Below are positions 34,559 to 44,725 of a stretch of 64,000 nucleotides of DNA, piece by piece. The stretch spans positions 1-64,000 of the forward strand of contig CAJNOJ010000043.1 in the NCBI GenBank assembly GCA_905250025.1, in the 5' to 3' direction. The position numbers and the translations under genes were made by a program. Position 1 is the stretch's first letter, and every line of letters starts with the position of its first letter. The notes beneath the pieces were generated by a model, which made no database searches, was not told the origin of the DNA, and saw nothing but the letters and a program-made list of their open reading frames with translations. The stretch is from Adineta ricciae. Taxonomy: Eukaryota > Rotifera > Eurotatoria > Adinetida > Adinetidae.

Positions 34559-36208
34559 ATGATAGAACTGAAAACACTTAGTAAACACTGGCCAAACAAT
34601 GATGCTATACATTCATTGATAGGCGATAAAGGCGTGAATCTTAACTTCGTAGGATTAATTATCATGGGTTCATTGATTGGTTTTCTACTGTCCAAAATAC
34701 CGGTGGCAACTGTTGTACTGCTCGGCATCTTCTTGGGTATTTTATGCTATTTTTTGTATCGAAAGGTAAAAGCGATAGGAGACTGGCCAAATGCAACCGG
34801 AACTACCTATCGATTTCCTTTCGGTGATGTACGAGCAATACAAGAAAGTCCCGATGGACGTTATCTGCTCAATCTATGGAAGAAACTCGGCTCACCTGAA
34901 ATCTATCGAATTTGGTTTGGCCCATCACCGGCACTAATGTTAGCTCATCCCAATGTTGTCCGACAATTTTGGCAACAACATGACGAAACATCGATTGACC
35001 GTATTGTCAAACTCGGTTGGCCATTATTAATGATTATGGGCGAAGGTATGGGTTTCAAAGCATATCAAAACCGGAACCGTATCAATCGATTTTTCCACGC
35101 TTGTTTCGGAATAAAACAAGTAAAATACTTTGAAAATAGTTACGAAGATCAGATTGATCTTTTCATGCAACGCTTTGACTCTCATGTGGCTGAAGCAAAA
35201 GGTGCAGCTGTGGACGTAGCTAATGAACTTCGTTACTTATCGCTCGATGCCAGTATAGATTTATTTGTGGGAGCGAAGGGTAAGAAATATTTAGACCAAC
35301 TGCATGAACTTGTCGATGAATTAGCAACACTTATGACTGTGACATTCAATGCTCGGTATATCAATGTTCCCGGCTTACAATGGTTTTTGCCGGAGACGTA
35401 TCGACTTCGATATGACATCTGGACTTTTCGGAAAAAGTGGCATGAGTTACTTCGTACACTTATGCGTGAATATGAGGAAGAGGGAAATATAGAACAAAGT
35501 GCAGAAGACGATTCAATACTTGTACACTACATTCGAATGCAGAAGACAAATGACAAAAGTGAAATTACATTCGATGAATTATCGGATACGATGATTGAAG
35601 GTTTTCTCGCTCCACTGGATGGTGTCGCCGCTACATTCGCAAACACACTTATCCTCTTAGCGCTGAATCCTGATAAACAAACAAAAGCACGCGAACAAAT
35701 CCGTGAACGACTAGCATTTGGAAACGAGAAAACCATTACATTAGCCGATCTCGACGGATTCAAATACCTTGACCATGTTCTGTCTGAATGCCAACGTCTA
35801 TTACCTATCTTTGTTTTCAATGTTCCTGAGTTAGCCAGCCGTCAAATGACATTGAAGGACGTAACAATACCAAAGGATACATTAGTGATGTACGATGTTC
35901 AAACGTTGAATCGGCATGAGGATGTTTGGCCTGACCCATTATCTTTTCAGCCAGAACGCTTTGAATGTTTAAATGATAAACAACGTAAAGCCTTGCATGG
36001 ATTTGGTAATGGACGAAGTCGACGATGCCTTGGTGAACATTTCGTGCCTCTTCTTCACAAGCTCCTTATTGCGCGTATCCTTCTCACTTATCAATTGGAA
36101 CCATGTAGTAACGAACGTGATATTGACAGATTGCCAAGAGTCAAGCGGCCTTTCATTTATGTACCTCATGTCATACTAAAATTTATTCCAATCGACAACA
36201 CAAATTAA
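34559..36208 (+). CDS. Membrane-anchored cytochrome P450
   Basis: A single-exon gene of 549 residues. An N-terminal hydrophobic hairpin at about 29-67 would anchor it in the ER. P450 landmarks: I-helix LDGVAATFANT at 353-363, the K-helix ExxR as E410-C-Q-R413, PERF at 465-468, and the haem loop FGNGRSRRCLGEHF with Cys490 as thiolate ligand. The haem loop has eight rather than seven steps from Phe to Cys, one more than the usual FxxGxRxCxG. It follows the CDPS gene by 133 bp on the same strand, so oxidation of the cyclic dipeptide is the natural hypothesis; P450s are common tailoring partners of bacterial CDPSs. The enzyme clan cannot be assigned by eye. Lack of introns in a gene of this length is unusual here and suggests recent acquisition or retroposition. 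Confidence 0.92.
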   Translation: MIELKTLSKHWPNNDAIHSLIGDKGVNLNFVGLIIMGSLIGFLLSKIPVATVVLLGIFLGILCYFLYRKVKAIGDWPNATGTTYRFPFGDVRAIQESPDGRYLLNLWKKLGSPEIYRIWFGPSPALMLAHPNVVRQFWQQHDETSIDRIVKLGWPLLMIMGEGMGFKAYQNRNRINRFFHACFGIKQVKYFENSYEDQIDLFMQRFDSHVAEAKGAAVDVANELRYLSLDASIDLFVGAKGKKYLDQLHELVDELATLMTVTFNARYINVPGLQWFLPETYRLRYDIWTFRKKWHELLRTLMREYEEEGNIEQSAEDDSILVHYIRMQKTNDKSEITFDELSDTMIEGFLAPLDGVAATFANTLILLALNPDKQTKAREQIRERLAFGNEKTITLADLDGFKYLDHVLSECQRLLPIFVFNVPELASRQMTLKDVTIPKDTLVMYDVQTLNRHEDVWPDPLSFQPERFECLNDKQRKALHGFGNGRSRRCLGEHFVPLLHKLLIARILLTYQLEPCSNERDIDRLPRVKRPFIYVPHVILKFIPIDNTN

Positions 36209-36658
36209 CTTATACTGCAGTGGATAACGTGTAAATTTTTGTTTTTAATTTTTGAAAAAAGAATAAACCTGATCTTGTGACTTATAGAGTTGCGTAGTAC
36301 TCATTGTGTGTGTGTGAAGCGGATATTGGATTAAAAAAGAGTGTTGTGATTGAGTAGCAGCATAACAATTCGACACTACACTGAAAGATGACGCTTTATG
36401 TCAATTAAGTCGACTCTAGAAATCTTCGGACATTTCCTTCTATCATTAGTGATACTCATCTTCATCATCTGCTGTTCACTTCCCTGTTCGATAAACGTTC
36501 ACCTATTTGAAAATAGTACTCACAGAAAAAGTAGCCGTACAATACCTATGGCAACATAAAAGCAATCATGATGAAAGTTTTGAAAATGTTTAAAAGAAAA
36601 CAAATTCAATGTCGCACTGTTTACATGTGTTTCGATTTACTTAACTCATTCTATCCGA
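36209..36658. other. Intergenic region
   Basis: The 3' flank of P450 with an AATAAA at about 36261, then AT-rich sequence up to the TLDc gene. No feature beyond the probable polyadenylation signal. Confidence 0.45.
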
Positions 36659-37699
36659 ATGTCTGCGTTAGTATGCGATGTAACCGGTTGTAGACGTGAC
36701 TATGATACGGTTTGCACGCATTGTCACGCGAATTTCTGTTCGAAACACTATGTGTCACATGTAAAAAACGCCAATCAAGATTTAGTACCAATTGCCGATG
36801 AATTGAATGCATTGATTAATAAAATTCAGTACACAAATCCAATGCATCAAGCTTTTCAACAACTGGAACAATCACGTGAAATGAGCCATCGACACATCGA
36901 TAATTTATACGATGAAAAGAAACGACAGTTACAATTTGAAGTTGATCTCAAACGTGAATTACAATTGAATAAACTACTTGAGTTGAATAAAAAAGTCACG
37001 AAATTAGTCTATGAAGGTGATGCATCATTCAAACAAATCGAAAGTTTGAAACGAGATTTTGACGATATCAAAAAGCAAAATAAACATTTTCAAAAATCGA
37101 ACTTTATTAATTTCAGTCTGGAATCGTCCGGTTTGAAAGCCAATCTATTAAATAAAGATTTCTTCTTCGGTGATGGTACATTATTATCATATGAACAACA
37201 AGCCAAATTGAACGAATTTTACGGCAAGGAAACCCAGAAATGGTCGTTGATCTACAAAGCTACTCGAGATGGATTTTCTAGTGTTGCTTTTCACAAACAT
37301 TGCGATCATCGTGGTCCAACCATGACCATTATCCAATCGAAACCTAGTGGTTATCTGTTCGGTGGATATACATCTGTCTCTTGGAGATCAACCAAAGGTT
37401 ACATTGAAGATTGTTACGGTCCATTCTTGTTTACATTAACAAATCCGCATGGTATCCCTCCGACGAGATATCCAGTTTTAGAACAGAATTATGCGATTTA
37501 CAATAAGAAAGAATTCGGACCAACGTTCGGTTGTGGTCATGATTTACATGTGTGTGATGATAGTAAATCGAGTAGTGGTAGTTATTGTTATTTTCCTTGG
37601 TCTTATAGTGATCGAACACATCGCGGTTCGGATACGTTTACTGGAAGTAAATTCTTTCAAGCCAATGACATCGAAGTTTATCAATTAGCGGACAGTTGA
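36659..37699 (+). CDS. TLDc-domain protein with N-terminal zinc finger and coiled coil
   Basis: A single-exon gene of 346 residues. Residues 1-35 hold a Cys/His cluster (C6, C11, C19, C22, C27, H30, H34) resembling a B-box or AN1-type zinc finger. Residues about 60-145 are a charged coiled coil. Residues about 165-345 are a TLDc domain: WSLIYKATRDGFSSVAFHKH, CDHRGPTMTIIQSKPSGYLF, GGYTSVSW, PFLFTLTNP, GPTFGCGHDL and the terminal FQANDIEVYQL. In animals TLDc proteins (OXR1, NCOA7, TLDC1/2) bind V-ATPase or act in oxidative-stress protection. The finger-coiled-coil-TLDc arrangement is not that of the vertebrate proteins, and the single exon is notable next to the intronless CDPS and P450 genes. 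Function is inferred from the domain only. Confidence 0.88.
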   Translation: MSALVCDVTGCRRDYDTVCTHCHANFCSKHYVSHVKNANQDLVPIADELNALINKIQYTNPMHQAFQQLEQSREMSHRHIDNLYDEKKRQLQFEVDLKRELQLNKLLELNKKVTKLVYEGDASFKQIESLKRDFDDIKKQNKHFQKSNFINFSLESSGLKANLLNKDFFFGDGTLLSYEQQAKLNEFYGKETQKWSLIYKATRDGFSSVAFHKHCDHRGPTMTIIQSKPSGYLFGGYTSVSWRSTKGYIEDCYGPFLFTLTNPHGIPPTRYPVLEQNYAIYNKKEFGPTFGCGHDLHVCDDSKSSSGSYCYFPWSYSDRTHRGSDTFTGSKFFQANDIEVYQLADS

Positions 37700-38018
37700 A
37701 TGGTTCTAATTTTGTATAAAATAAAGATAAAGGAGGAGTCGATGATGATATTTTCTAGACACCAGTTTATTTGTATAATTTATTAACGAAAAGAGAGAGC
37801 GAGAGAAAGAAAAAAAAAGAAATGAAAATGTTTCAAATTGTAACAGAGAACAGGTTCAAAAGAGTAAAATGAGTAGTTGACTGAGTGACACTTAAAAACA
37901 AACATTGGCTTGTAAAGCGATGTAATAATTTAGCTCGCTTCTCCATTCTTATCATACGAGTAAAATAAGTTCTATTAACGGAATGTTCAGTTGTTTGTTT
38001 TGTCTAGTTGTATTAAAA
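37700..38018. other. Intergenic region between convergent genes
   Basis: The shared 3' flank of the TLDc gene (+) and FUT8 (-), with an AATAAA-like sequence at about 37720 and GAGA/AAAG-rich sequence near 37790-37825. No gene. Confidence 0.5.
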
Positions 38019-40185
38019 TTATAGGTTATGATTATCAGGTTTCACTTTTATTTCAGGATATGTGTACATTTCAGCCGTAGCAACTATCTCTTCTACTTTA
38101 TACGAAGGGTATAGACCTGATTGACCACTGGTCTTGTCTGTTCCTTTAGAAAATCCATCCCAATGATTTCCTTCGGTACCGATAATATCACCGCGCTGAA
38201 AACTAAATTCGTTTGGCCAATCAGCAGTATTCGAAATCACTGCGCGTTGGTTGTGAGCATTTTGACCACCGAAATAATAGACGTCATCGAGTGGTTGAAC
38301 ACGCCATGCACCATCGATTACTCGCTGTTGCATGACTTCGTAAGCAACGCGACAAATCTAAAGATTGCAAAGATATTCGTTGAATTGAATGGAGCAAGAA
38401 AGTGGAAAGAACGAACCTGCGAAGAAAACGTGCAAACTAAATAATCTGATAATGAAAGAAAGTGGATATCTAAGAGAACGCCTTTTAAAGATTCGGTTCC
38501 GTATCTGGAATTCAATTGAGCAGATTGTGCGACGGCTGTGTCACCGTAAAATATGTAAGCTGGATATCTGTGTTGAAAGAACAATTGACTATAATTTCAT
38601 CAGAAGGTTGTTCTACGTACTTTGAACGTGCTTCACTGAAAACTTTAGGCTCATCTGTTGCTATATAAACGCGTTTTTTGAAAGTTAACTCAGGATTTTG
38701 ATATTGGTAAGTAGTGTAATAATCTTCGACAAATTTCATGTATTCGGATATATCATGGAAAGCAGCTTCACTGCCAACTTTGTCCGTCCGTCGGACGTGA
38801 ATTCTGAGAAACAAAACTAAGTTTCTCTTTGAACTAATTCTTCTCCTTACCCAACGATTGGCGTTTCAAATTTAATAGACTCGAGCTTCTTCGCCAGGAA
38901 TTCAGTTAACCACGGTTGTGGCCTTAGTAGATATTTCATTAGTTGTCCTGTAAACCAGACAAATGGATTGCCGTGTAAACGAGTCAACCTTTGCGATAAG
39001 TCGGCAGGAACAGTCATTGGCATAAAATCTTCTTTTGGATGAATATTGTCGATTAGAGGAATTTCAACTACATCTGCAGACTTATACCGGGCTAAGAAAA
39101 TCGAGCAGTTCAATATTTTCTCTATTCAAAACAAGTTCACATCATTCATACCCCAAGCTTCAGCACCAACAACATCTGCATGTGTACAGTTTTTACTTAA
39201 TGGATGAAATATTTCATCGAATCCACCGCGCGGGTTGTACCTCCATCCATCTAGAACAGATCATCAGATCGGAAAAAAAGAAGTCTTATCAAAATACCAG
39301 AAAAAAGAATCAGTGGTCGACCAAGTGCATAGGCAACATGAAAACAATGCATTGCATGATGAATTTCACATCCGTAGCCACATCCTTTATTGATATTACA
39401 CGATAAACGTTTGACATCGGAGCACCGCTTAGATGGGTTTTGTAAAGCATTTAGTCGTGCTTGCATCAGATTTGAAAGACTTTCATGTTCTTGTTCACGC
39501 CATGATTGATATCCATCTACGTCCGTTAGATTTCGAATAGCCGCAAGGAGAACCCTGTTTTAAACAGAGAGCTCAGTTCAATGTCATTACGCTTCAAATC
39601 AACAAACCTGTACTGATCCGCAAATCGATCGATAACTTTTTGCCAATTGCCTCTAAAGGGATCAGGTACTTTCTCTGCGATTTTATTCATTTGATCCAGT
39701 GCAAAATACGATAATTCACGTGTCTGGGTTTGGATTTTTCGCCGTAATTGTTCATATTCTAATGAAGGTCCTTCTGAAAACGAAATAACTACATAGTATA
39801 TCCATCGAGCCAACAGTTTTATACTAACGTTGAGGTGTGGTACTACCAGTTTTCGAAGCTAATTTACGTTTAACAGTTTTCAATTCATTACGTAGAGCTT
39901 GACATTCGGCATTATTACTAGAACATGCTTGTAAATGTACAGATCAATGCTTATTATCATATGAACTCACTTTCCATTTGACTCTTGATCAAGAGTTTTA
40001 CTTCCCGATTGTAATTGTGAAAGTTTTTGTCTCAATGTTTCTACTTCGCCTTGTAGGTATTCGATTCGATCTTCTAGCACTCGATCACTCGTTGGTGTTG
40101 TACGAAATGTGGTGAAAACGATGTATAATCCAAATATCCATAGTGTAATGAAAATGATATAAAATTTATTACCGAGTAAAAACAT
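38019..40185 (-). CDS. FUT8: Alpha-1,6-fucosyltransferase (core fucosylation)
   Basis: Nine exons, 40185-39971, 39917-39829, 39773-39608, 39554-39298, 39250-39152, 39091-38851, 38803-38621, 38567-38417 and 38357-38019, in frame, 579 residues (human 575). It is a type II Golgi protein: a membrane anchor at residues 8-25 ([17 protein letters not shown]), a coiled-coil stem, the catalytic GT23 domain with [17 protein letters not shown] and the donor-binding [16 protein letters not shown], and a C-terminal SH3 domain ending in [14 protein letters not shown]. It transfers fucose from GDP-fucose to the innermost GlcNAc of N-glycans. It starts 61 bp after the EXOSC4 stop, and a 34-base pyrimidine tract ending in TTTCAG lies 7 bases before its ATG, so it looks like the last cistron of an operon. 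Confidence 0.96.
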
Positions 40186-40246
40186 TACATATCTGAAAGA
40201 AGAAGGAGAAAAAAACAACAAAAAAACATGTTTCTTTGAATGTTAA
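40186..40246 (-). other. EXOSC4-FUT8 intercistronic region with strong trans-splice-like acceptor
   Basis: A gap of 61 bp. On the minus strand it contains an almost pure pyrimidine run of more than 30 bases ending TTCTTTCAG, followed by ATATGTA and the FUT8 ATG. There is no room for a normal promoter. Confidence 0.55.
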
Positions 40247-41199
40247 TCACATGTGAAGAGCAGTCTTTAATTGTGTGAGAACTGCTTCTTTCATTAGCTG
40301 AAACAGTTGTAAATTAGCACGCGTAGCAGCGTCTAGCATTTCGTTATAAATATCATAGTGAACACGCGATTCACATGTGAGAGCGACAATATCATCGCGT
40401 TGAGGCATCAATGTTAGTATCAATTGAGGTGACTTTTGTTGTTCTTCTTGTTGGTTGAGATCAATGATACATTTGTTTTGAACGTAACCAACTGTTGATG
40501 AGCACACGAAATCTTTCATTGGAATTCCTAAAACATCGGAACTATCGTCGTACAAAGACAAAATGATAACGCCTTCCGGTAAAAGCTAAACTCGTTATTT
40601 CGGCTGACATCTCTTATCGTAAGGCATGTGAAAAGTAACATTGTTAATGATTCTCTAGGGAAATGATCGGTATTTCAATTACCTGCATTGATGAACGCTA
40701 ATGTTGTTGCATTGACACATGGACAATAATCATTACCATCCGATTGTAAAATTTTTAGATGAATATCAATTTGTGATTTCGGATATGTCTCTGTATGAAC
40801 CGCTTGCTGAAAAACACGTTGAATGGCCATTTGTAACTTTTGACTTTTCATATCGCCGAACGTTCGTAAACGGCGTTCACTAACGCAGTATGATGTCATA
40901 CTGAAATCACATGTGATCACCGCCTGCTCCTGGTTCGATCGTGATTCGCCTTCGTACGGGCCGTAGATAGTGGCTAATAGTTTACAATTTCCATGTTCCA
41001 TGTAACAGGATCCATCAGCATCCGGAACAACATTGAATGAAACACGAAAATGGCGTAATTCATCTGCTTTACGCCCATCCTGTCGATAACCTTCAATTGA
41101 GATTAGATCAAACCCAGATATGTAATCTGTTGTTGACGTTGTCGTCAAGTCGTTTCGTTTAATTGTTGCTTCGGATGATGTTTCCATTGAGGTAGTCAT
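40247..41199 (-). CDS. EXOSC4: Exosome complex component RRP41
   Basis: Two exons, 41199-40683 and 40527-40247, phase 1, 265 residues (human 245). It is an RNase-PH-fold subunit of the RNA exosome core ring: GYRQDGRKADELR, DGSCYMEHGNCKLLATIYGP, RRLRTFGDM, SQIDIHLKILQSDGNDYCPC with CVNATTLAF, and after the splice GIPMKDFVCSSTVGYV. The complex degrades and trims RNAs in nucleus and cytoplasm; metazoan RRP41 is a catalytically inactive structural subunit. A 25-residue Ser/Thr-rich N-terminal extension precedes the domain. It lies 71 bp downstream of the LANCL stop with TTTTATTGTAG just before its ATG, and 61 bp upstream of FUT8. Confidence 0.96.
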
Positions 41200-41270
41200 A
41201 TCTACAATAAAATTGAGAGATTAATTATGCTACTAAAAAAAGTACATGGCATCAAGTCAGATCGTTTGAT
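41200..41270 (-). other. LANCL-EXOSC4 intercistronic region with acceptor-like site
   Basis: A gap of 71 bp. An AATAAA overlaps the LANCL stop codon, which is followed by two pyrimidine-AG sites (CTTTTTTTAG and TTTTATTGTAG); the second lies two bases before the EXOSC4 ATG. The layout fits polyadenylation of one cistron plus trans-splicing of the next. Confidence 0.5.
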
Positions 41271-42945
41271 TTATTCAAATGCAGGGAAACGAGCATGAGA
41301 CGGAGTTAAAACATCAGCCATATAATAGATTGTTCCTGCTAAACCTAGAAAAATAAGAATAACGTTAATTTCTCATAGATTGTGTTGCAAGTGTAGGAGA
41401 ATTACCTTCGAAGAGAGAATATGGTGAATCGGGTGTTCTTGATATATTATGTTTTCCATAGTCGAAGCAAAAGTTCGCAAACTAAGAATGAAAACGAAAT
41501 CATAGTGTCGTGAAGACGAGATCAACTAACTTGTATTGCGCGATGAAGCCATTTCAGATCATTTGTTGCATGATATAAATTGAGAAACACATAGCCATTG
41601 CCAGCTGTACCATGGCAAATACCATAACCTTTTGTTAAAATTCCGCGTTGCCAAATGGCATCACCTGCGGATACGGCTAATTCGAGATACGAACCATCTC
41701 CTGTCACCTATAAAAGTGACGACTATGTCAAATTAAGGAAATCTATCACAACTGACTTGGTATGCTCGAACAAATAAATAAACGAAACCCGGTGCTCCAT
41801 GACACCATTGGACGAGTTTGTCTGATTTACTGTCACTAGATGACATATAATTACCGCTTGGAAAGCGTAGTGATTTGAGGAATTCAATTGTTGGAATTAA
41901 ATGCGAATGAACGTATGGACGAAGATGCGCAAATGATTCGTGTTGTGTAACCTACAACCGTTTGCAAATAAAGGAAAACTTTGTCAGTGTTTTCTACTTT
42001 GAGAAGAAGATAGACTATTCCAGACACGCCATGTGCTGCTCCCATATATTCAGTATTGTGCCAACTGTACATCAATGGTGATTGCGAACGTGTTTTTCGT
42101 GCATAGTTCTCTCCTGATTTGATCATAGCTTCGAAGATCTTCAACAGAGAAAAGGTTCACCCATAGAATATTGTCAAACAGTTCGTCTTACATCAGTAAC
42201 GTGTTGATTATCGACAGCATGATGACCGAGCTCCCGTCGAAGGTACATTAATGTATAAAGATAACCAGCTCGACCATATAAATGTTCGTCTGGGGTTGAA
42301 CGACTCATAGCCTGTTTTTTCATCGACAAAATTCTAATAGTCAACCAGTTTTAACTAGCACAACAAGTCTTTTCTTACTTTTCAATACATTTGGTCACCA
42401 TATGCTGGTCATCAAGGCTGGAATAAATGACTGCTGCTATTGCTAGCGGTCCTGGAGCGCCACATAGAAACGTGACTGTATGTTCTAAGTACACGTTAAA
42501 TTGTTATTGTTTTCTGAAAAATTTAGATAAAGAACCTACGATCCAATTGTCGTAATGCTGCATCGATCGATGTCTTTGCCTTTGACAAGTATTGAGCTTT
42601 TTGATCCGGAAAAAGTGACGCCAGTCTTATGTAGAGCAATGCAATTCCTAAGTGTTATTAACAGGGAAATGATCAGCAATGACAATGTTGATTTCCATTT
42701 ACCTGCACTGCCAGTGTAAACTGAACCATCTGATGGATCAGTCCGGCTCAGATTTTGTTCGAGTCGTTGCGTGTGGTGTTCAATCCATCGAAGAATATTC
42801 GCACCGAGTTCTGAGTTCAACTAAGACCGAAGAAAAACATTTCAAACGACACGATTTAGTCAAAATAACAAACTTGATTCTGTTGATTGAGATATTGTTC
42901 TCCATTATACTCCGGAAATGTATTTGGAAAAAAACGCTCAGTCAT
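41271..42945 (-). CDS. LANCL1: LanC-like protein
   Basis: Ten exons, 42945-42874, 42820-42703, 42647-42540, 42484-42379, 42333-42192, 42138-41998, 41951-41757, 41707-41531, 41481-41406 and 41344-41271, in frame, 402 residues (human LANCL1 399). The alpha-alpha barrel repeats are visible: DGSVYTGSAGIALLYIRLA, HLYGRAGYLYTLMYLRR, YMGAAHGVSGIVYLLLK, VQWCHGAPGFVYLFVRAYQ and GICHGTAGNGYVFLNLY. The zinc ligands are the Cys of WCHGAPG and the Cys-His pair of ICHGTAG. LanC-like proteins bind glutathione, and mammalian members add glutathione to dehydroalanine/dehydrobutyrine residues in damaged kinases. LANCL1 versus LANCL2/3 is not resolved. It lies 90 bp after the JmjC-like gene with CTTCTGTCTTCAG before its start. 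Confidence 0.94.
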
Positions 42946-43035
42946 GAGTAAACTATCTGAAGACAGAAGAAATACACAACGAATTAGAAAAAAACACATT
43001 CGGTGGTGAGTAAAACAGTTTGTTTTTCATTCAAA
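42946..43035 (-). other. JmjC-LANCL intercistronic region with acceptor-like site
   Basis: A gap of 90 bp. On the minus strand a TTTTTTTCTAA segment is followed by TATTTCTTCTGTCTTCAG and then a 12-base leader before the LANCL ATG. No promoter element is visible. Confidence 0.5.
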
Positions 43036-44725
43036 TCACAAATCAGTTTTATAATTTTCTAAATGTAAATGTTCATCCGTTTCATCAATTTCTTTCTGCG
43101 CCGGCGGCTTCTTTGTTGATTTATTCTTTTGTTTTCTATCAACTAGTTCAAACATTTCATATAGAAGGTCCGATAGGTGATGTTGATGCTAAGAATACAA
43201 AATTGTCACCAAAGAATACTCCTTCAACAGCTTCTTACCGGTCCGTCGATGAGATCAATCTCGCTCATTACGATCTCACCATTTCCATCATGATCAAGAA
43301 TTCCGTATAACTAAAATAAATCCCTAAATTTCAAACAATGAATTTTCATTCGTCCGATTTACCTCGTCAAAAATTGCAGCGGTTTCAACATCCGAACTCA
43401 TATCAAATGAGAGGTACTACATAATCGATAAATGCACATTAACATTCGAGTCAGTTGCAATACATTACTCGAGAAAGCGTCTCCAACCATTTGTCGTAGG
43501 TATTTGAATTCGATTTTACCAAATTGATGATGACATCTCTACAAAAAAAGCATCGCGAATTTCTCAATCGATCAAAGATTCCATATACAATACTTCAAAC
43601 TTGGCGCTTCGTTTCCAGTGCTTGAAAAATCAACTTGATCAAGTGTAAATGATCGATCATACTTATTACTATTCGAACAAGCTTGTACTTCATTCAAATC
43701 GACATTCAATGCTTGTTTATGGTGAATACTATATACCACAGCTATCGTGCTATCGAAAGATCGTTCGTGAAAGATCCAATGAACAGGAATAAATATACAG
43801 TCACCAGCAGTTAAATTGGTAACATGATAATCGACATCTTTCAGCATAGGGAACTGATTGAAATTCACTCTTAAGAAATGAAACAGAGGCGTACAACAAT
43901 GGAAATCTGACGAGTAATTTTACTTGTCAGGATTGAAATGTGATCCACCAGCTTGTTGATTGTCCGTCATGACGATCTACGGACGACAACTGAAATATAA
44001 CGATAGAAGATGCGTTGTGTTACTTGACGTGTATCAGGATGTTTGTCTGTGTTAACAAGAACGAATTGTTTATTTCCTCGAAACAGACAAGCCAATGAAT
44101 CATATTCTTCATTGATCATCAATGGTGATGAATTGATTCCATTCATAACTAGAATCTACACAAGAAGAACTACATATATTCAAATTAAAAAAAAATGAAT
44201 ACAAACAGCGGATTGCAAGACAGGTAAAACAGCTGGACATTGTAAAGGCTGTGGAACAGTTAGATGTGATCTAGAAAAGAGTATTTGATACGAAAAACTC
44301 CTATAGACACAATAGAATATAGTTTACCGGAAAATATCAGGTACATTATCAGCAAAGTATAATGCTTCATTTTGATATCTATCGAGAAATTCTCCGAATT
44401 TCATTTGTATTCGTTGTGAATTACTTAATGAGTCGGCATAAATATTTACTTTTGCTAATCCACGAATTTCATTCTCAAGTTTTTCATCTGTTTTCCACAT
44501 ATAGAATGACTCTTCATTGATCAATACTCGACGAGAAACGATTGGTTCAGATCTGGGCAAGTAATACGTAAAAAGCTTCAAAACATCAACGTAATTTCCA
44601 CGAATTTCTTCAATATTAACTAATGATCCAACTGAACCAAACGGCTTCAAATGACCAGGATTGGATTGACTACAGAAATTGAGATTAACTAAAGCTACTA
44701 ATAGAACTGGAAGTAGCGAATTCAT
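43036..44725 (-). CDS. Secreted JmjC/cupin-like protein with C-terminal EF-hand, probably not a dioxygenase
   Basis: Nine exons, 44725-44328, 44270-44207, 44155-44024, 43976-43924, 43869-43594, 43538-43469, 43416-43363, 43310-43239 and 43188-43036, in frame, 423 residues. A signal peptide occupies residues 1-18 (MNSLLPVLLVALVNLNFCSQ). The cupin-8/JmjC core includes SHLTVPQPLQCPAVLP, SSPLMINEEYDSLACLFRGN, KQFVLVNTDKHP, and LTAGDCIFIPVHWIFHERSF. Active JmjC proteins have His-x-Asp where this protein has Met167-x-Asn169, so iron binding is probably lost. An EF-hand loop follows (DHDGNGEIVMSE, with the canonical D-x-D-x-N/G pattern), then a charged tail. A calcium-responsive extracellular or ER-lumen role is inferred. 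It is the first gene of the four-gene minus-strand array. Confidence 0.85.

Noticed and set aside
33361-36208. The CDPS-P450 pair as assembly contamination by bacterial DNA
   Set aside because: The pair is embedded in continuous sequence between intron-rich animal genes, has a eukaryotic TATA box, and the P450 has an N-terminal ER anchor and an acceptor-like leader.
43924-43976. SHFN as the iron-binding His-x-Asp of the JmjC protein
   Set aside because: It lies after the GNKQFVLV strand, where active JmjC proteins no longer carry the first two ligands, and the third position is Asn.
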